DNA from: Favolaschia claudopus
Lineage: Eukaryota > Basidiomycota > Agaricomycetes > Agaricales > Mycenaceae
Length of the DNA: 64,000 bases
Direction of reading: 5' to 3'
Assembly: GCA_037176885.1 (NCBI GenBank)
Contig: JAWWNJ010000008.1
Span: 2,728,001 to 2,792,000 of the forward strand
The notes beneath the pieces were generated by a model. That model saw only the letters and a program-made list of their open reading frames with translations, searched no databases and was not told the DNA's origin. Position numbers and translations under genes: made by a program. Below are positions 12,595 to 24,789 of this stretch, one piece after another. The number at the start of each line of letters is the position of its first letter. The first letter of the stretch is position 1.

Positions 12595-12884
12595 GCATGA
12601 ACAATGTGTATCCAGATTTACCGAGCTTGTATTGTTAAGAAATGACCAGGAAATCAGCTCGAAGATACTTCATACAGAAACAGCTACTGTTACAGATAGA
12701 CACAACCAGATACCAAAACACTGTAACAAAGGACAAGCAAAGGATATACATATACAGACACAATCGTCGTCCTCATCGTACACTGATTCGACCAACCATC
12801 TATCCGTCCATCAACGAGTCCGAGTCAAAGGGAGGAGGAAAGCATTTCGAAAACACCGCATTCAGCCCCCTCAGTCGCCCGTCC

Positions 12885-14450
12885 TCAAAACAACCCACTC
12901 TCCTTCGACTTCACCCACGACACACTCAAACCTCTCCCTTCCCCTTCACCCTCCCCTCCTCCTGACCCCTCGCCAATATCCTCCGCAGGCCTCTCACTCC
13001 CATGCAAAAACGTCACCCTCTCAATCCCCGGATACGTCTTCCCCAGCGCCCTACAAACCTTTCCAAAACATCCCATCGCATCCTTCTCGCTCTCCTCCGG
13101 CGGAATCCACAGCCCGAACTTGTCCCGCCCCTCCACCCGCAACGTCAGCTCCCGCACCCCCGCGTGGCTCGAAAGCTCGTTGAGTAGCGTCTTCATGTCG
13201 TTTGTCGACAAGGCGGGCTGGGGGATGCAGAGCGTGGCGAGGAGGGGGAAGGTTGCGTGTAACGATTGGATGAGGGAGAGGACGGAGGAGAGGCCGGGCG
13301 TGGAGAGGGAACAGGTGAGTGAGTGGAGGGAGCGGTGTGAGAGTTTTGTTAGTGAGGGGAGGAGGGAGGTCGGGCGGGTCGGGTGTGGGATGTGGACTGT
13401 CAATCCGTGCCCGTCGACGACGCGTCGGCCGCGGAGAAAGAGCGCGGCGAAATGATGTGGGCCGGTGAACGAGTGAAGACGGGGGAGGACTTGATCTGGT
13501 AGGCCGGAGAAATGCGGTGACGGGAGCGATGTGGACTTCGGCGCTGTGCGCAATACGAGATGCTCAACGGCCGGGCAGCGCATAACGGCGGGGATGAAGT
13601 CCTCCGAGGCGACACATTCGACAGGCAAATCGAGTGTTCGGAGCGAACTGAAGGCTTCGGGCGAATGGGAGAGGGAAGAGAGGACGTGGACGGTCGTCGC
13701 ATGGAGGTGTTCGAGATGGGAGGGTGACAGGAACAGATTCGTTGGACCCAACGGCATCTGACTCTTATGCTGCGAGGCAGAATGTTTGAACGTCACCTCT
13801 TTGAGTGAGAAGGACTCGGCTGCGGGGAAATCGCTCATCTGGCCGTAGCACGAGTCGAGAGTGAGTCCCGAAAGGGACGAGAGGGAGTGTATGATGTGTA
13901 GACGCGCGGGGGTGAGCCGGACGTGTCTGCAGGAGAGAACGCGGAGATTCGGGAGTTTGGGAAGGACAGTGAATATATAGTCGATGAGGTCGTCGTCCTC
14001 GCCGTCATCTGAAGTCGCAGATGGTGGCGAAACTTTGCAGTGCGTAACGACGGGGCGTATTCGCGGTGAGAAGAACAGCTCCAGGCGCTCTGCAACGCGT
14101 TTATGGTATCGCGAAGAGGAGGAGGTCATGGAATGAGAGTGAGATTGATCCCGCGCCGGGTGTGTCGAAATGACGGTGAACATAAGCGGCTGGGCGAGGA
14201 AGCGGAATGTCCGGCAGGTAAGGGTGACGTGGGGGAGGAGGTACAGCGGGATATGCGCGAATATCTTCAGCCATAACTCTGCGGGGAGTGAATTTTGCCC
14301 AGATTCGCCGCCGGAGTTGGAGCCGCTGCGACGCGAACCAGAGATGAAGCTGAACCCGCGTGCGCGACGGAAGAGACCAGACAGGGGGCTCTTGGGACCT
14401 TGGTTGGTCGGACTCGTGGGGATGTGGAGGGGCGTGCGGGGGGACTGCAT
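12885..14450 (-). CDS. F-box-like protein, 521 aa, single exon
   Basis: An uninterrupted frame starts at ATG 14448-14450. A basic, Ser-rich N-terminus (about 1-50) precedes an F-box-type segment (SLPAELWLKIFAHIPLYLLP, about residues 53-72, followed by TLTCRTFRFLAQP). The rest has the spaced Leu pattern of degenerate leucine-rich repeats (e.g. LPNLRVLSCRHVRLTPARL). F-box proteins link substrates to SCF ubiquitin ligases through Skp1, and agaricomycetes carry large, fast-evolving families of them. The C-terminus is Gly/Glu-rich low complexity. No substrate can be suggested. Tail-to-tail with the PEBP-like gene, about 290 bp away. Confidence 0.75.
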   Translation of the reverse strand: MQSPRTPLHIPTSPTNQGPKSPLSGLFRRARGFSFISGSRRSGSNSGGESGQNSLPAELWLKIFAHIPLYLLPHVTLTCRTFRFLAQPLMFTVISTHPARDQSHSHSMTSSSSRYHKRVAERLELFFSPRIRPVVTHCKVSPPSATSDDGEDDDLIDYIFTVLPKLPNLRVLSCRHVRLTPARLHIIHSLSSLSGLTLDSCYGQMSDFPAAESFSLKEVTFKHSASQHKSQMPLGPTNLFLSPSHLEHLHATTVHVLSSLSHSPEAFSSLRTLDLPVECVASEDFIPAVMRCPAVEHLVLRTAPKSTSLPSPHFSGLPDQVLPRLHSFTGPHHFAALFLRGRRVVDGHGLTVHIPHPTRPTSLLPSLTKLSHRSLHSLTCSLSTPGLSSVLSLIQSLHATFPLLATLCIPQPALSTNDMKTLLNELSSHAGVRELTLRVEGRDKFGLWIPPEESEKDAMGCFGKVCRALGKTYPGIERVTFLHGSERPAEDIGEGSGGGEGEGEGRGLSVSWVKSKESGLF

Positions 14451-17400
14451 TGAGGGCGGCTGGGGTAGTCGCTGGCGGCGAGTGACGCCAAGTTGGTTAG
14501 ACTAACGGCGGCTCCATGAGAGGTCAGAGAGACACGGGTACAAATACTCGGCCAAGGCTCGGTTGTTACGGCAAGGCTCGGCTATTCAAGGACGCCCAAG
14601 ATCTAATCAAGATTCTTATGTTCGGCGACCCGGACTTCGAAGCTGGAGGAATAGGAAGGCTTGAATGGAGGATATCAGTCCTGTAAATAACAGCCTTTGA
14701 CCAGAGTGGTTGACCTTATTTTCCGTTGTAGAAAACAATTATTCCGAACCCGAACCGTTGTGTTTTCCAATGAACCAGTGTTTCGGTATGCGCCGCTGAA
14801 GGCGGAAGTTCGCAGAAATTCCAAAAGCGGACGAATGTATAGAGACGGGTTTTCCAAAGAGAACGAAAGAAAGAGATGACGACAACGAGTTGCGGATACC
14901 CTCGAGTTGATCGGCCAGTGCCATCACTGGCTATTCAACCATCAAGCGATCGATCAATCCCGGAGTCGCCGGCTGGCGGCGGGCGCTGAATTTCGTGGAG
15001 AATTACATGGGAATTGGAGAGGAGCGGGACTGTGGGACTTCATTCGAAGCTAGCTGACGATTCGAATGCAACGCATAAAAGTGCCACGAAAATTGCAGGA
15101 AAACGACCGACGTTCAACCTATCCAACATCTATCGTGCGTCTGCCCGAATAAGCAAATAAGCATCGAGCTGTCCAACGGGACCGTCCGGCGTCGAAATCA
15201 ATCAATTCAATGGCTGGGATCCTCGCTGAGAAGGAAGCAACTAACAACAGATTTTCTGATGTCCTGCCAATTCATAGACTGTTCCGTTCCTTCCTTCCAG
15301 CGTGGCAAGGAAGGGAAAGGATTGCAAATTTCCTCTGAGTGTAGCGGTCCGAAAAACCGCACTCTCTGTTTCCCCAGATTGCACCTGATTGCACTGGTCT
15401 GCACTGGTAAATCTCCCCCATCATCTTCCTTTGTTTATCAAATCAACGATGAGTCTTTTGCGGGAGTTCCCACGCATGGATCGCCTACCAACCACCCATT
15501 TCGCCGCCAAGCAATTGCTATGAACAGCATTGCAGTGATCCGACAGTTGTACGGGATTCTCTGAATATCTCGAGGATCTTCTACACCTTTTCCTCAGGAA
15601 TTACGGAGTTATATGAGACATGGACAGGCTCCGCGGAAGGTATTTAACTATGGTTAACGGATAAGACTGTTCGGCGCCGCGATCTCTGTACTTGAAGGAA
15701 CTGAAAGCCCGTTCAAATCTGGAAATTCAGCGGCGCCATCAGCTTGATTGTTGGATTTCTTGTTCAACATTGTTTGAGTCACCTTTCCACACCGAATGCA
15801 TATGGTGATTCTGTCGAGAAATCGCAGTTCCATTCTCCACTGTGCCAGAAGAATAGTAAATCTTGTCAGGTACGACCACCCCAATCCCTTAGTTCCTGCA
15901 TATTCAACCGCGGTCCGTCGTCGAAGATCGTCGGATTTGCCGCGTTATCTTGGTACCTTCGGGTATTGATTCGCTTAATTGCTGAGACACCGTGATTGCC
16001 AGACCCAACGCCGGCGGCCGCAGCGGCCAAGTTCCAAAAGCCTAACAGTTGAACGTTAAACAGAAATCGAACATCGATATTGAGCCGCCGAGGGAGAGTC
16101 AAGGCATAAAAAGTTGTACCAACAGTGAGAGCCTAATGTGCGTTGCGATGGACTCGACATCATCGTTCATCTGAAATCGACAATCAAGGTCAAGTTGTCG
16201 AAGTACTTACCAGCTTCCTTTCTCTCTTTCAACGTTCGAGAGGTAACTAGTGAACGAAGAAGTAAAGAAACTCGTTCAACTCGCCGTCTTCGTTTTGTAG
16301 ACTGCTACCAACAACAGCGACTCGACGTCAAGGGCATCTCGGGGGGAGGAAAAGCGGATGGTTACCCGCGACCGAGTGCAATGGCAATAATCTTGTCGAA
16401 GGGAGGCAAACCGGAGACCAACAACAGTTTCCGAGTGCTCTTACTTATTCCCACCGTGATAGAGTTTTTGCAAGGGTCTTAGGGTTCAGCTCTAGAACAA
16501 CTTTGGCGTGGTAGACAACGTCAGCCCAAGATACGAGCCACTGAAAATGTCTGTCGGTGATGAGAAGTGCTTTTTAGAAGGCGAAAGTTCGCTGTTCAAC
16601 AGTCGACAGTTGGTCGAGACTCGACAGCCAGGAAAATGAACGACAATCTTATCTTCTCTTCTTATCATATCCTATCTTATCTTATCTCTCACGTCAAAAC
16701 CTCACGAAAAATAGAACAAGAACGAAAAGCACCGAAGCAGGCAGTTCAACAGAGACGTGAATGGGATAAAATTCCGTCAGACTCACCTAAGGGCGAATGA
16801 AACGGACGACTTTGACGAGGATGTTGAATTACGGATCAGGGTGATTTGACTGAGCCTAAGGACTTTCTGCCACGTCGTGGGCGTCCCGTATAATTCATGA
16901 TCTCAGTTCACTGCCAATCCATGCGTGAGACTACGCTCACAGTTCTCATAATCTCATTTCAACGTGGACACGGAGGGACACGGGCACGCATGCCCGCCTC
17001 TCCAATGTCCATGAACCACCCATCAACGAGTCCGTCTGTCGATCAGATTTGAATTGTTCAACAAGCACTACAATCAATGGTGCATGATTGAGTATTCGAT
17101 AAAGGAGCGAGAGGCAGTACATACTCACTATTCAACGGTTTACTGTTATGCGCTCTTGAGTTGTTGCACAGGATTGAGGGGTTGGTTGATGAATGCATAC
17201 GCTGAGCATGCGTGACGGGTGGGCTTGAGAACGGCGTTGAAATCGATTATACCGATGGTCGTGGAGTCGAAACAAAGTCGAAAGCTGCGAATTCGGAAGG
17301 TATGAAGGCAATGTAGCTAACATAGCGTCATCTGATCTTCGCCGTGATCTTCAAGGAACTCAACAAAAAAAAACACGAAGATCGTAATAGAAGAGGCGGA

Positions 17401-17729
17401 GTGAACACGGAATCCTACGGAACGGCCGGAACCAAAGCCAGGCACGAGAGAATCTATAGCACTGATGAGCACCGAACTCGCACATTCAGAAATATAAACC
17501 AGTCAGATAAGCCAGAGGCAGAGAAAGCATAATAAAGCGAAGAGAGTGAATAGAGTCTGGCACCGACGCTGATGACCGAGCAGCAGAGTGAGAGCAGGAA
17601 GTAACAACATCGGGGAGGTATACTTAATCCACATTGCCCAGCAGCGGTTAAAGTTCTCCCTTGGTCTCCCTATCAACAACAAATAAACATCTCACCAACA
17701 CAGTAAATAAACATGAACTATACTACACC
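14451..17729. other. Gene-poor stretch, nothing recognised
   Basis: About 3.3 kb with only short overlapping frames in all directions and no family motif, LTR or inverted repeat that I could support. There is a pyrimidine-rich simple-sequence patch (tatcttatcttatctctc) near 16670-16690. It may contain UTRs of the two flanking F-box-like genes or an unrecognised decayed element. Confidence 0.5.
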
Positions 17730-19499
17730 TCAAGGTGGATTCACAGCCTCCACAAACGCTCCTGGCGGGCCGCCCTCATACAACCCATGCATCCTCACAT
17801 CAAATCCATCATACTCCGCAGTTCTAAACCACCGCACCCGAGGGTCTCTTCGCGAGCCGCCCTCCACGAAAATCCGGACTAACCTTAGCCTCGTCGCTCT
17901 CCTCCGAACAGCGACGAAATCATACAGCGCGTCCGTGTAGTCGAACTCCCCCGGCGTGGGATTTGTGTCCACGCAGAAGAGCGACGCGAGAGAGGGGCAG
18001 ATGGATGTGTCCTGTAGAGCCGCAAGCACCGTCGCGATGTGAAGGTCTGCAGAAGGTGAAGGGGCACCGAATGCGACGGGGATACAGAGGTGCTGAAGGG
18101 AGGAGGAGCAGAAGTCGAGGATGTCTATGATTGAGGGGAGAGCGTGCGCGTGCAGTATGGTGAGAGAGCGCAAGCGGACGGCGTTCGAGCGGCGGAGGAA
18201 AGGCAGCACGTGCGAACACGCCGAGTGTTTGACGATGAGCTCCTCCAATGCGGGTGCGTCGATGGCGTCGAGGAAGATGGCATCGTCGACGTGGAGCCGG
18301 CGGAGCGCGTGAAGGTGGATTCGTGGACCGCGTATCACGCTCGGGGGTTCTCGCAGATAGAGCCCGCACTCGCGCAAATTCTGCGCGCGGCGCAGAATAT
18401 CAAGGTGCGTGGTGGCATGCAGGAGTGCGCGATAGCGCGTTATTTGCTCCCATGCGATAGTTGGGATGCGCGTCGGCTGAGTCCTTGCGTCCGAAGGCAA
18501 TAACAGTGCCTGCTGTGCCAGAAACACTTCCCGCAAGTTCGGAGTGTTGGCGAAGCAATCGAGTGGGCTGTCAAGGCCATCAAGCCAGATATTAGTGACG
18601 TCGACATCGAGCCTGCGGAGTCGGGGGAGGTAAAGAGGGACGGGAAAACGAAATAACGGGTTGAAGTCGCCCTGCAAGGTCAAGTGATCCCAGTGACTGC
18701 ATCGATCTAGAAGTGCGTTGAATAGATCCCAGAAGTGGTCGGACATGCGGTCGTGTGTGGTGGAGAGTATGAGATGGATGTGAAGGGGAGCATCCCCGCT
18801 GAGCGCCAGCTGTCTCTGGAGCATTGCTATAGGTACCTCTCTTCGTGAAGTGGGGTCGCGGGGAATGTAGATGACAATTGTCGACCAAAATGAGGCATCT
18901 TGAATAGCGCAAGCTCTCCATCGACCACAGATGTGAGTGAGGTGGAGCGGGGGGTGATGCTGCAGGTCTGGTATGGGAGACGCCGCCAACCGCAATATAC
19001 TGGTGATCAACTCCGGGGGAAGACGTCGAATCGGGGAAAGTATGCCGCGATGGAGGTCGATAGAGTTTTCCAAAAGCTCTCGTTCTCGAATGAGCTGAGA
19101 CAGAGGTGGAGGTAGCCCGTGCAGGTATCTGCTCATATGGAGAAAGCCCTCCGAACTCCCCGGCTGCTTTTCCTCATCGTACCATCGCAGCACCCCCTCA
19201 TACTTCTGCACAAGTGGAGATTCGGGCGGAAGAACTTTGATATGTGTGACATCCCAGCGCCGCAGATGTTTTCGCAGAGTCAGGATATATTCTTTCACCA
19301 AAGGAATATCGGCGTCGTGTGGAACATCGTTTGTCCCAAGTAGCGAGAGAACTGGGCCAGGAGGGGGTGGAATTGCGGGCGGTGTGCGCGGAATAAGAGG
19401 CGGGATGGTACGGGATTTACGCGGAAGATAGTCCCTGAGAACGAGAGCAGCGATGATGAAGAGAGGTGCAGAGCTGACAAGCAAAGAGATTGTCGACAT
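17730..19499 (-). CDS. F-box-like protein with N-terminal membrane segment, about 589 aa
   Basis: Single exon. The in-frame ATG at 19497-19499 is preferred; upstream codons in the frame lack an ATG. It opens with a strongly hydrophobic segment (ISLLVSSAPLFIIAALVL), either a signal anchor or one transmembrane helix, then a Pro-rich linker. The F-box-like core is at about residues 155-220 (IRRLPPELITSILRLA ... LTHICGRWRACAI ... ASFWSTI), the classic agaricomycete layout. Leu-rich repeats of irregular length follow to the C-terminus. An N-terminal membrane anchor is unusual in this family and would place it on an endomembrane. The function beyond a probable SCF adaptor is unknown. Confidence 0.75.
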   Translation of the reverse strand: MSTISLLVSSAPLFIIAALVLRDYLPRKSRTIPPLIPRTPPAIPPPPGPVLSLLGTNDVPHDADIPLVKEYILTLRKHLRRWDVTHIKVLPPESPLVQKYEGVLRWYDEEKQPGSSEGFLHMSRYLHGLPPPLSQLIRERELLENSIDLHRGILSPIRRLPPELITSILRLAASPIPDLQHHPPLHLTHICGRWRACAIQDASFWSTIVIYIPRDPTSRREVPIAMLQRQLALSGDAPLHIHLILSTTHDRMSDHFWDLFNALLDRCSHWDHLTLQGDFNPLFRFPVPLYLPRLRRLDVDVTNIWLDGLDSPLDCFANTPNLREVFLAQQALLLPSDARTQPTRIPTIAWEQITRYRALLHATTHLDILRRAQNLRECGLYLREPPSVIRGPRIHLHALRRLHVDDAIFLDAIDAPALEELIVKHSACSHVLPFLRRSNAVRLRSLTILHAHALPSIIDILDFCSSSLQHLCIPVAFGAPSPSADLHIATVLAALQDTSICPSLASLFCVDTNPTPGEFDYTDALYDFVAVRRRATRLRLVRIFVEGGSRRDPRVRWFRTAEYDGFDVRMHGLYEGGPPGAFVEAVNPP

Positions 19500-20870
19500 G
19501 CTGGGAAGAGAAACGGAGTAATACACCCATCACTAGGAAAGTCACTGGCGGCCACCAGTGGCCGCCGTTGGCTGTTGGCGGCCGTTGATTGATGATGTGA
19601 GTCAGTGCCGGGGCTCCGAGTTCCAGTGATCATCAGCGGCATTGAGTACGGCAGCGTCCGGTGGGAAACAACGGATAACAGCGGAAATTGGTGGTGTTCA
19701 AGCTAGAAAAAGGCTTGAATTAAATCTCACTGGCAATCCTTCCCGCTGCTTGATCACTCATAGTTGCGGAGACCTTCCGTGTAACATTCAGTACATACTT
19801 ATTCGAGAACTACAAAGGTAGGAAATTGCTCAATTCAAAAGATCACAATTTAAAGTCACGGAAGATATCGATGCAAAAGTGTTCTTAGTGAAACATAATA
19901 GGTTGTAGCCTGTATGTGAGCAGTTGCTTAAGCTAATGACCTTCATTACAAGTTGAATGTGTCTGGTAGTAATCATCAGAGGTTCTGTTCATTGTTCAAT
20001 GTGATCATGAGCAATGAATTCAAAAAGTTACAGACATATATATTATAATCCAAGGCTGGGACCGAGCTTTCCTGCACTGTAATACATGTACAACCCGGCG
20101 CAAGTTGACCCTGCGGTCAACACGAAATGCCATACACTGCTCGGAGAATCAATTCGCATTGAGGGAGATGGGGAAAAAAAATGAACAATGGATTCCATTG
20201 CAAGCCAGTGGGTTACAATGGTGCACAGTGGAGGTTAAACCGATGAAATTCAGAAAGCCACTGGAAATCAATGGCTCTCAACAGAAGCCATTGACGCCTC
20301 ACTGGAGACCATCGGATGATACCGATCAGCAATGCCGACCAGTGCCGATGAGCCGTTTGACAGCTCCGCGTGTATTAAGAAACGTGGCACCTGCGGCAAC
20401 TTTGCCGATTTGATTGGTGCCGCACCATCATTTTCTCTTGCCCTCTGCTTTCATCTCGTCGCTGTCGGTCTGTTCGTTCCAAATCCTGATTCTTCTCCTT
20501 CGCAGTCTTGTCGTATGCCCTCTTTCAACTCCGCATTCCGCTATACAATCTTGACCAACCTACCACGCGGAGCGGCGGACTCGGATCATAATTTGCAGAT
20601 GATTTTTGAATGATTTCACGTTTTTTTTTCTGCCTTCGAGATACTCAACGAGCGCAAAACAAAATACGTCGGCTGAACTTACCTGCTTTATATATCTGCG
20701 TGCCTCAAGCTTCCGACGACCCTCGATTTCAATGACTGTCGATCCAATTTCAAATTTAGAATTTGCATGGCCATCATACAAACTCCGCATCTCTCCGCAT
20801 TTCGTATAAAATGGCGTGTGTCGTCGCGACAGCTCGCCCCCTCTTTCCCCCCAATCAACCACGACGAATC
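19500..20870. other. Intergenic stretch, nothing recognised
   Basis: About 1.4 kb upstream of two divergently placed genes. Near 19545-19585 there is a small GGCGGCC-rich patch with inverted pieces. Near 20190-20310 the hexamers ccattg/caatgg recur several times in both orientations, perhaps a worn repeat. No gene is supported. Confidence 0.45.
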
Positions 20871-22254
20871 ATGACCGACAACATCTGCACACTGCCCGAC
20901 GGCATCAAGATTTTCTACACCGACAGCGGAGCGCCGGAAACATCAGACTACACTACCCTCGTCATTTTCCATGGGACCGGTTTCAATGCTTGTCAGTCTA
21001 TATCTTGTCTCTTCGCTTCGCCGCGATTCTCGACTTCATTTCTTGTAGTCAACTTCAACCCTTTGCACGCACACGCCCACTCAAACAATCTGCGGATCAT
21101 CGCATGCAACCGACGGGAATACCATGGCTCGACGCCCTTGACGGACGACGAAGTCGCCGAGCTCAACAGCGGTTCCCCGGCGTTTCTCACCAAGAAAGCT
21201 CTTCTAGTGGCTCAATTCCTCGAATATCTGATCAAGCAACAATCCACTCCCCGATTGACCGATAATCGCCAGAATGGTGGCTTCGTCGTCATGGGATGGA
21301 GTTTCGGCGCTGCTTATCCCATTGCGCTCCTCGCTCAATCAACGGCGATCCCCCCCGAATTGTATCAGACCATCGAACCTTACCTGCGTGCTGTCGTTGT
21401 CAACGGTACGCAATGTCCACTGTACAGATCTCTACTACATCAACAATTTCATTCCACCCTAATCCCACAGAACCCCCAATAGAAGCCCTAGGTCTCCCAC
21501 CCCCTCCCCTTCCCACCCTCTACAACGCATTCACCGACCCCGAATATCCCGCATTCTCAGCCAAATTCCAAAATTTTCAAAATTGGATCAGCTCGTACTT
21601 TGAACATCCTGACCTCACATCGGACGATCCCGCGGGACTCTACGTGGGTAAACCATTGCCGGAAAGCTGCGGCAAGTCTTCGACGTTCAGTCGCTGGTCC
21701 GCAGAAGAAAAGGCTCGGTATTGTGAAGCTAAGGCGCCTATGCGCGCTGATTTGCCTGTGTGAGTCTTCTTTTCTTATCTTTGCTCTCGATTTTCATTCA
21801 TGATTGTACTTGATATTTCACATGAACAGTACAGCGCCAGCAATGCAAACACATCTCAACGCCCAATTCAAAGCCGCCTTCTTCTTCAACTTCAACTTCT
21901 CCTCCTCCTCCTCCGATCTTGTGTCATATGCATCATCATCGCACTTTCCCCGTACACCCATCCTCTACGTCTGTGGCACCGAAACAGCGTATCCCATGCT
22001 ATGGGCTTATAAGACTGCGTCGGCGATGTATGCGCATGCTGCTGCTGGGGAACGCGGAGATACTGCCAGTGTTCGTCCGACGACGTTTCAGCTTGTGGAA
22101 GGCGGGAATCATTTCGTGCGTGGCTGATAAATCCTGATTCAAGACGATCTGGTGCTTGGATCAATCACCCACTCATTTTGATTTTTTTTTGTAGATGCAC
22201 TACGATATGCCGGACGTTCTCCTGCGCGAAGTTGTCGCTGGTTGCGTCTCGTAG
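20871..22254 (+). CDS. Alpha/beta hydrolase
   Basis: Five exons: 20871-20991, 21049-21405, 21471-21759, 21840-22115 and 22195-22254. Start is MTDNICTLPDGIKIFYTDSG. The oxyanion-hole region is VIFHGTGFNA at the end of exon 1. The nucleophile elbow is VVMGWSFGAAYPIAL in exon 2 (G-W-S-F-G). A strand and acid region, ILYVCGTETAYPMLW, is in exon 4. The catalytic His lies in GGNHF|MHYDMPD across the last intron. Length (about 365 aa) and motifs fit a cytosolic esterase or epoxide-hydrolase-like enzyme. The substrate cannot be inferred. No signal peptide. The SRR1-like gene follows on the same strand after about 290 bp. Confidence 0.8.
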
Positions 22255-22546
22255 TGTTACTCAACTTTTAACTCTCAAGAATTCGAATGGAACTGTGAGA
22301 TTCTGCTCAACAAGAACAGGGATGGAGGATGCGGAGAAAGACGGTGGACAAGAGCACACAACAAAACATTTATCTTCCTTGCTATTCGGTCCAACAATAT
22401 ATTGTCTTGGCATTCCCGCTGCTGCGCCATCAGGGCGGAATGATGCGCTGATCTAGATCTGTTGAGTCTTCTTTGTCAACCTCGGGTTGCCGTAAGTAAC
22501 ACACCTTGCTTCTCGACCACCACCATCTCATTCTCAAAAAACCACA

Positions 22547-24306
22547 ATGCCCCGCGAGACCCTAACTCATCCAACAAATCCCTCCTGGCGGATCAGCATA
22601 CACCCTACCTCCCCACTATACCTCCAGCAATGTTCTTCACATGGCTCAGATTGCGTAGTAAACTCTTCATCGGCGAGGCTGAGATTGCACCATATCGCGG
22701 AATCTTGGACAGAGGAGGATCGTGATGCGCATCCGGTGTGGACTCACGATTTGCTTGATTTGTATGATATCTATTTCTTTCGTTGAAAAGATTCCGGGTG
22801 CAACTGATACAGCGTTCAAATTCGTGACTTGCAGATGTGAATCTGCGATAAACAATTCGAAACATCGCTGTGATGAAGTCTGCGCTCAATTCGAGGTACT
22901 ACCGTCTACGAGTCCCCGGTCTCTCGATTGATTGTACTACATAAAGGCCGGCGGAATACCCACTAACCGCTCATCATTCGTCAAAACTCCCACTATCTTC
23001 GATGAGATCGCGTATTTCCACGGTTCATCGCGATGGGACGATCACTGGGACTCTCCCCCAGATTTCTCACTTCATCCAGATCTCACTCATCTGTTAACAC
23101 CATCTCAAAGTAAGCTAGCTCTCAACCAACCCACCAACCCGCGGTATCTCACCTGAATTGTCTATATAGTCGATCTTGTCAACAAACACCTCCGTCTCAT
23201 CGGCGAATATTATTCCACAATGGAAGCCTCAGGGTTCTTCGAGCAAACCGCTGGTCAGTGGTACATTCCCCCTCTTGATGCTGCGAGATATATTATATTC
23301 AATGCCATTAATATTTACATAAATCCTTATTAGGATTCGTCTCAGGGATCTTCCACTCCGTCCACCCCCAGCGTCCCCTCCACCCAACCAGTGCCTTCGG
23401 CGCAGGCTTCAGCGGCTTCGACCGCATCGACGAGCGCGGGTGGGACCGCGCGGGCTACGAAGCGACTGAAGATCATTCGCCCGAGAGCTGGGAGTTGCGG
23501 AGTCGGTATCAGATTGCGTATTTCGTTCTCCTAGGGCGGCTTTTTCAGGTTCGTTGGCGGGTAATCATTCGGGAAGCCGTATCTATGAAATTGAAATGCG
23601 CGTTATCATTTTAGATGCCTGCAGGTTTCCTGGTAGCGTACGATCCGTGCTACTCAATCGTAGACGTGGTGTTGCTAGCTTCGCTCGGTATTCGTGCGTT
23701 TCGCAAGCGGGATCCTGGGGTAGGTCTTCCCATTCAGGGCAGCATCACATATACAGACCTACTACTGATTGAGATCCCCAGTTAAGCCGTCTCCGAAAAT
23801 TCACATCCCCAACCCTCTTCTACGCCCCGGGAGCGGAACAACACGTATTCTGCCATACAATCCAACGCACAGAAAACATTCAAAATCTGATCATCCTCAG
23901 CGGCGATGCGTCCTGGTGTGCGCCTCTCACAGACGATTTCAGTCAGTCCTCCTCCTGCTTCTCGATCCCTAGCATTCTTTCGAATTCACTCACACATTGA
24001 CGCCCGGCCAGCCGCACACTACGCACGCATACGCGCCCCGCAATACCTCAATACAAATACAGAAAAAGACGGCGAACTTGAATCTCCCTGCGGAGAAGAC
24101 AACTGCCTGCAATGGATCCCGCATTCGAGGATCGAGGCGTTTCATGCCGCACGAGGGCCGGCGAGTGAGCCGGCGGTGCTCCAGGTACGTTTGGGCCGTT
24201 CGTTTATTTTGTTTTTTTTTTGTGTGCAAATGGCGAGTAGGAAGGTGTTGATTTGGGGATGATTTAGGTCGTTATGCCTGATGGGAGTTTGGAGTTTCAG
24301 GATTAG
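22547..24306 (+). CDS. SRR1-like domain protein
   Basis: Begins ATG 22547 (MPRETLTHPTNPSWR). Exons can be joined across short introns: LLDL|CESAINNSKHRC near 22760-22835, AGGIPTNRSSFVKTPT from 22951, IDLVNKHLRLIGEYY from 23171, a Gly-rich SAFGAGFSGFD, SRYQIAYFVLLGRLFQ near 23500, then AYDPCYSIVDVVLLASLGIR near 23640-23700, and SPTLFYAPGAEQHVF near 23810. It ends VVMPDGSLEFQD and TAG at 24304-24306. The block YDP..S.VD...L.SLG followed by TLFY.P...EQ is the SRR1-like core; the founding plant protein acts in circadian and heme-related regulation. In basidiomycetes the role is unknown. Assignment rests on motif recollection. Confidence 0.65.
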
Positions 24307-24789
24307 ATGGTGTTGAAGTGCAGTCTCGCGTTAATGTACCTATGTATGAGCGAGAGTGGCGCCAAACCGGCCCGGGTGCCCTCACAAGCGTAGGCACAGA
24401 AATTCCCAACGCTATCTTCACATAACTCGGATTGAGATCTGCTAAATATACTTATTCCGGTGAGATGAACCTCCGAAAGTCGGACAGTGAACCGAGTTGC
24501 ACATGACAAAACAAGTTCACAGATCGAAATCGAAAAGACAGCCACTACTACTAGGCTAACAACGAAACGAGAAGATGAGTCGAGAGACGCTAAACAGCGA
24601 GCAGACAAATGGTACGCTGCTATAATATGAACAATCGCAGCAATTGCCGATACTTTCAACATCCATGACTGGCTTCCTTCGCCCCCACAACGGCGAATTT
24701 GCCCAGCCAGCGCTTATTACTATGTACGGCGTCCGATTAAAATAATCAAAATCTCAACACCACTCCTCTCACCCAGGCCCTTCAGTCCA
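24307..24789. other. Convergent intergenic region
   Basis: About 480 bp between two gene 3' ends, expected to hold both 3' UTRs. No repeat or gene was seen. Confidence 0.45.

Noticed and set aside
20190..20310. Recurring ccattg/caatgg words as a transposon end
   Set aside because: Too few and too irregular, with no terminal repeat or target duplication.
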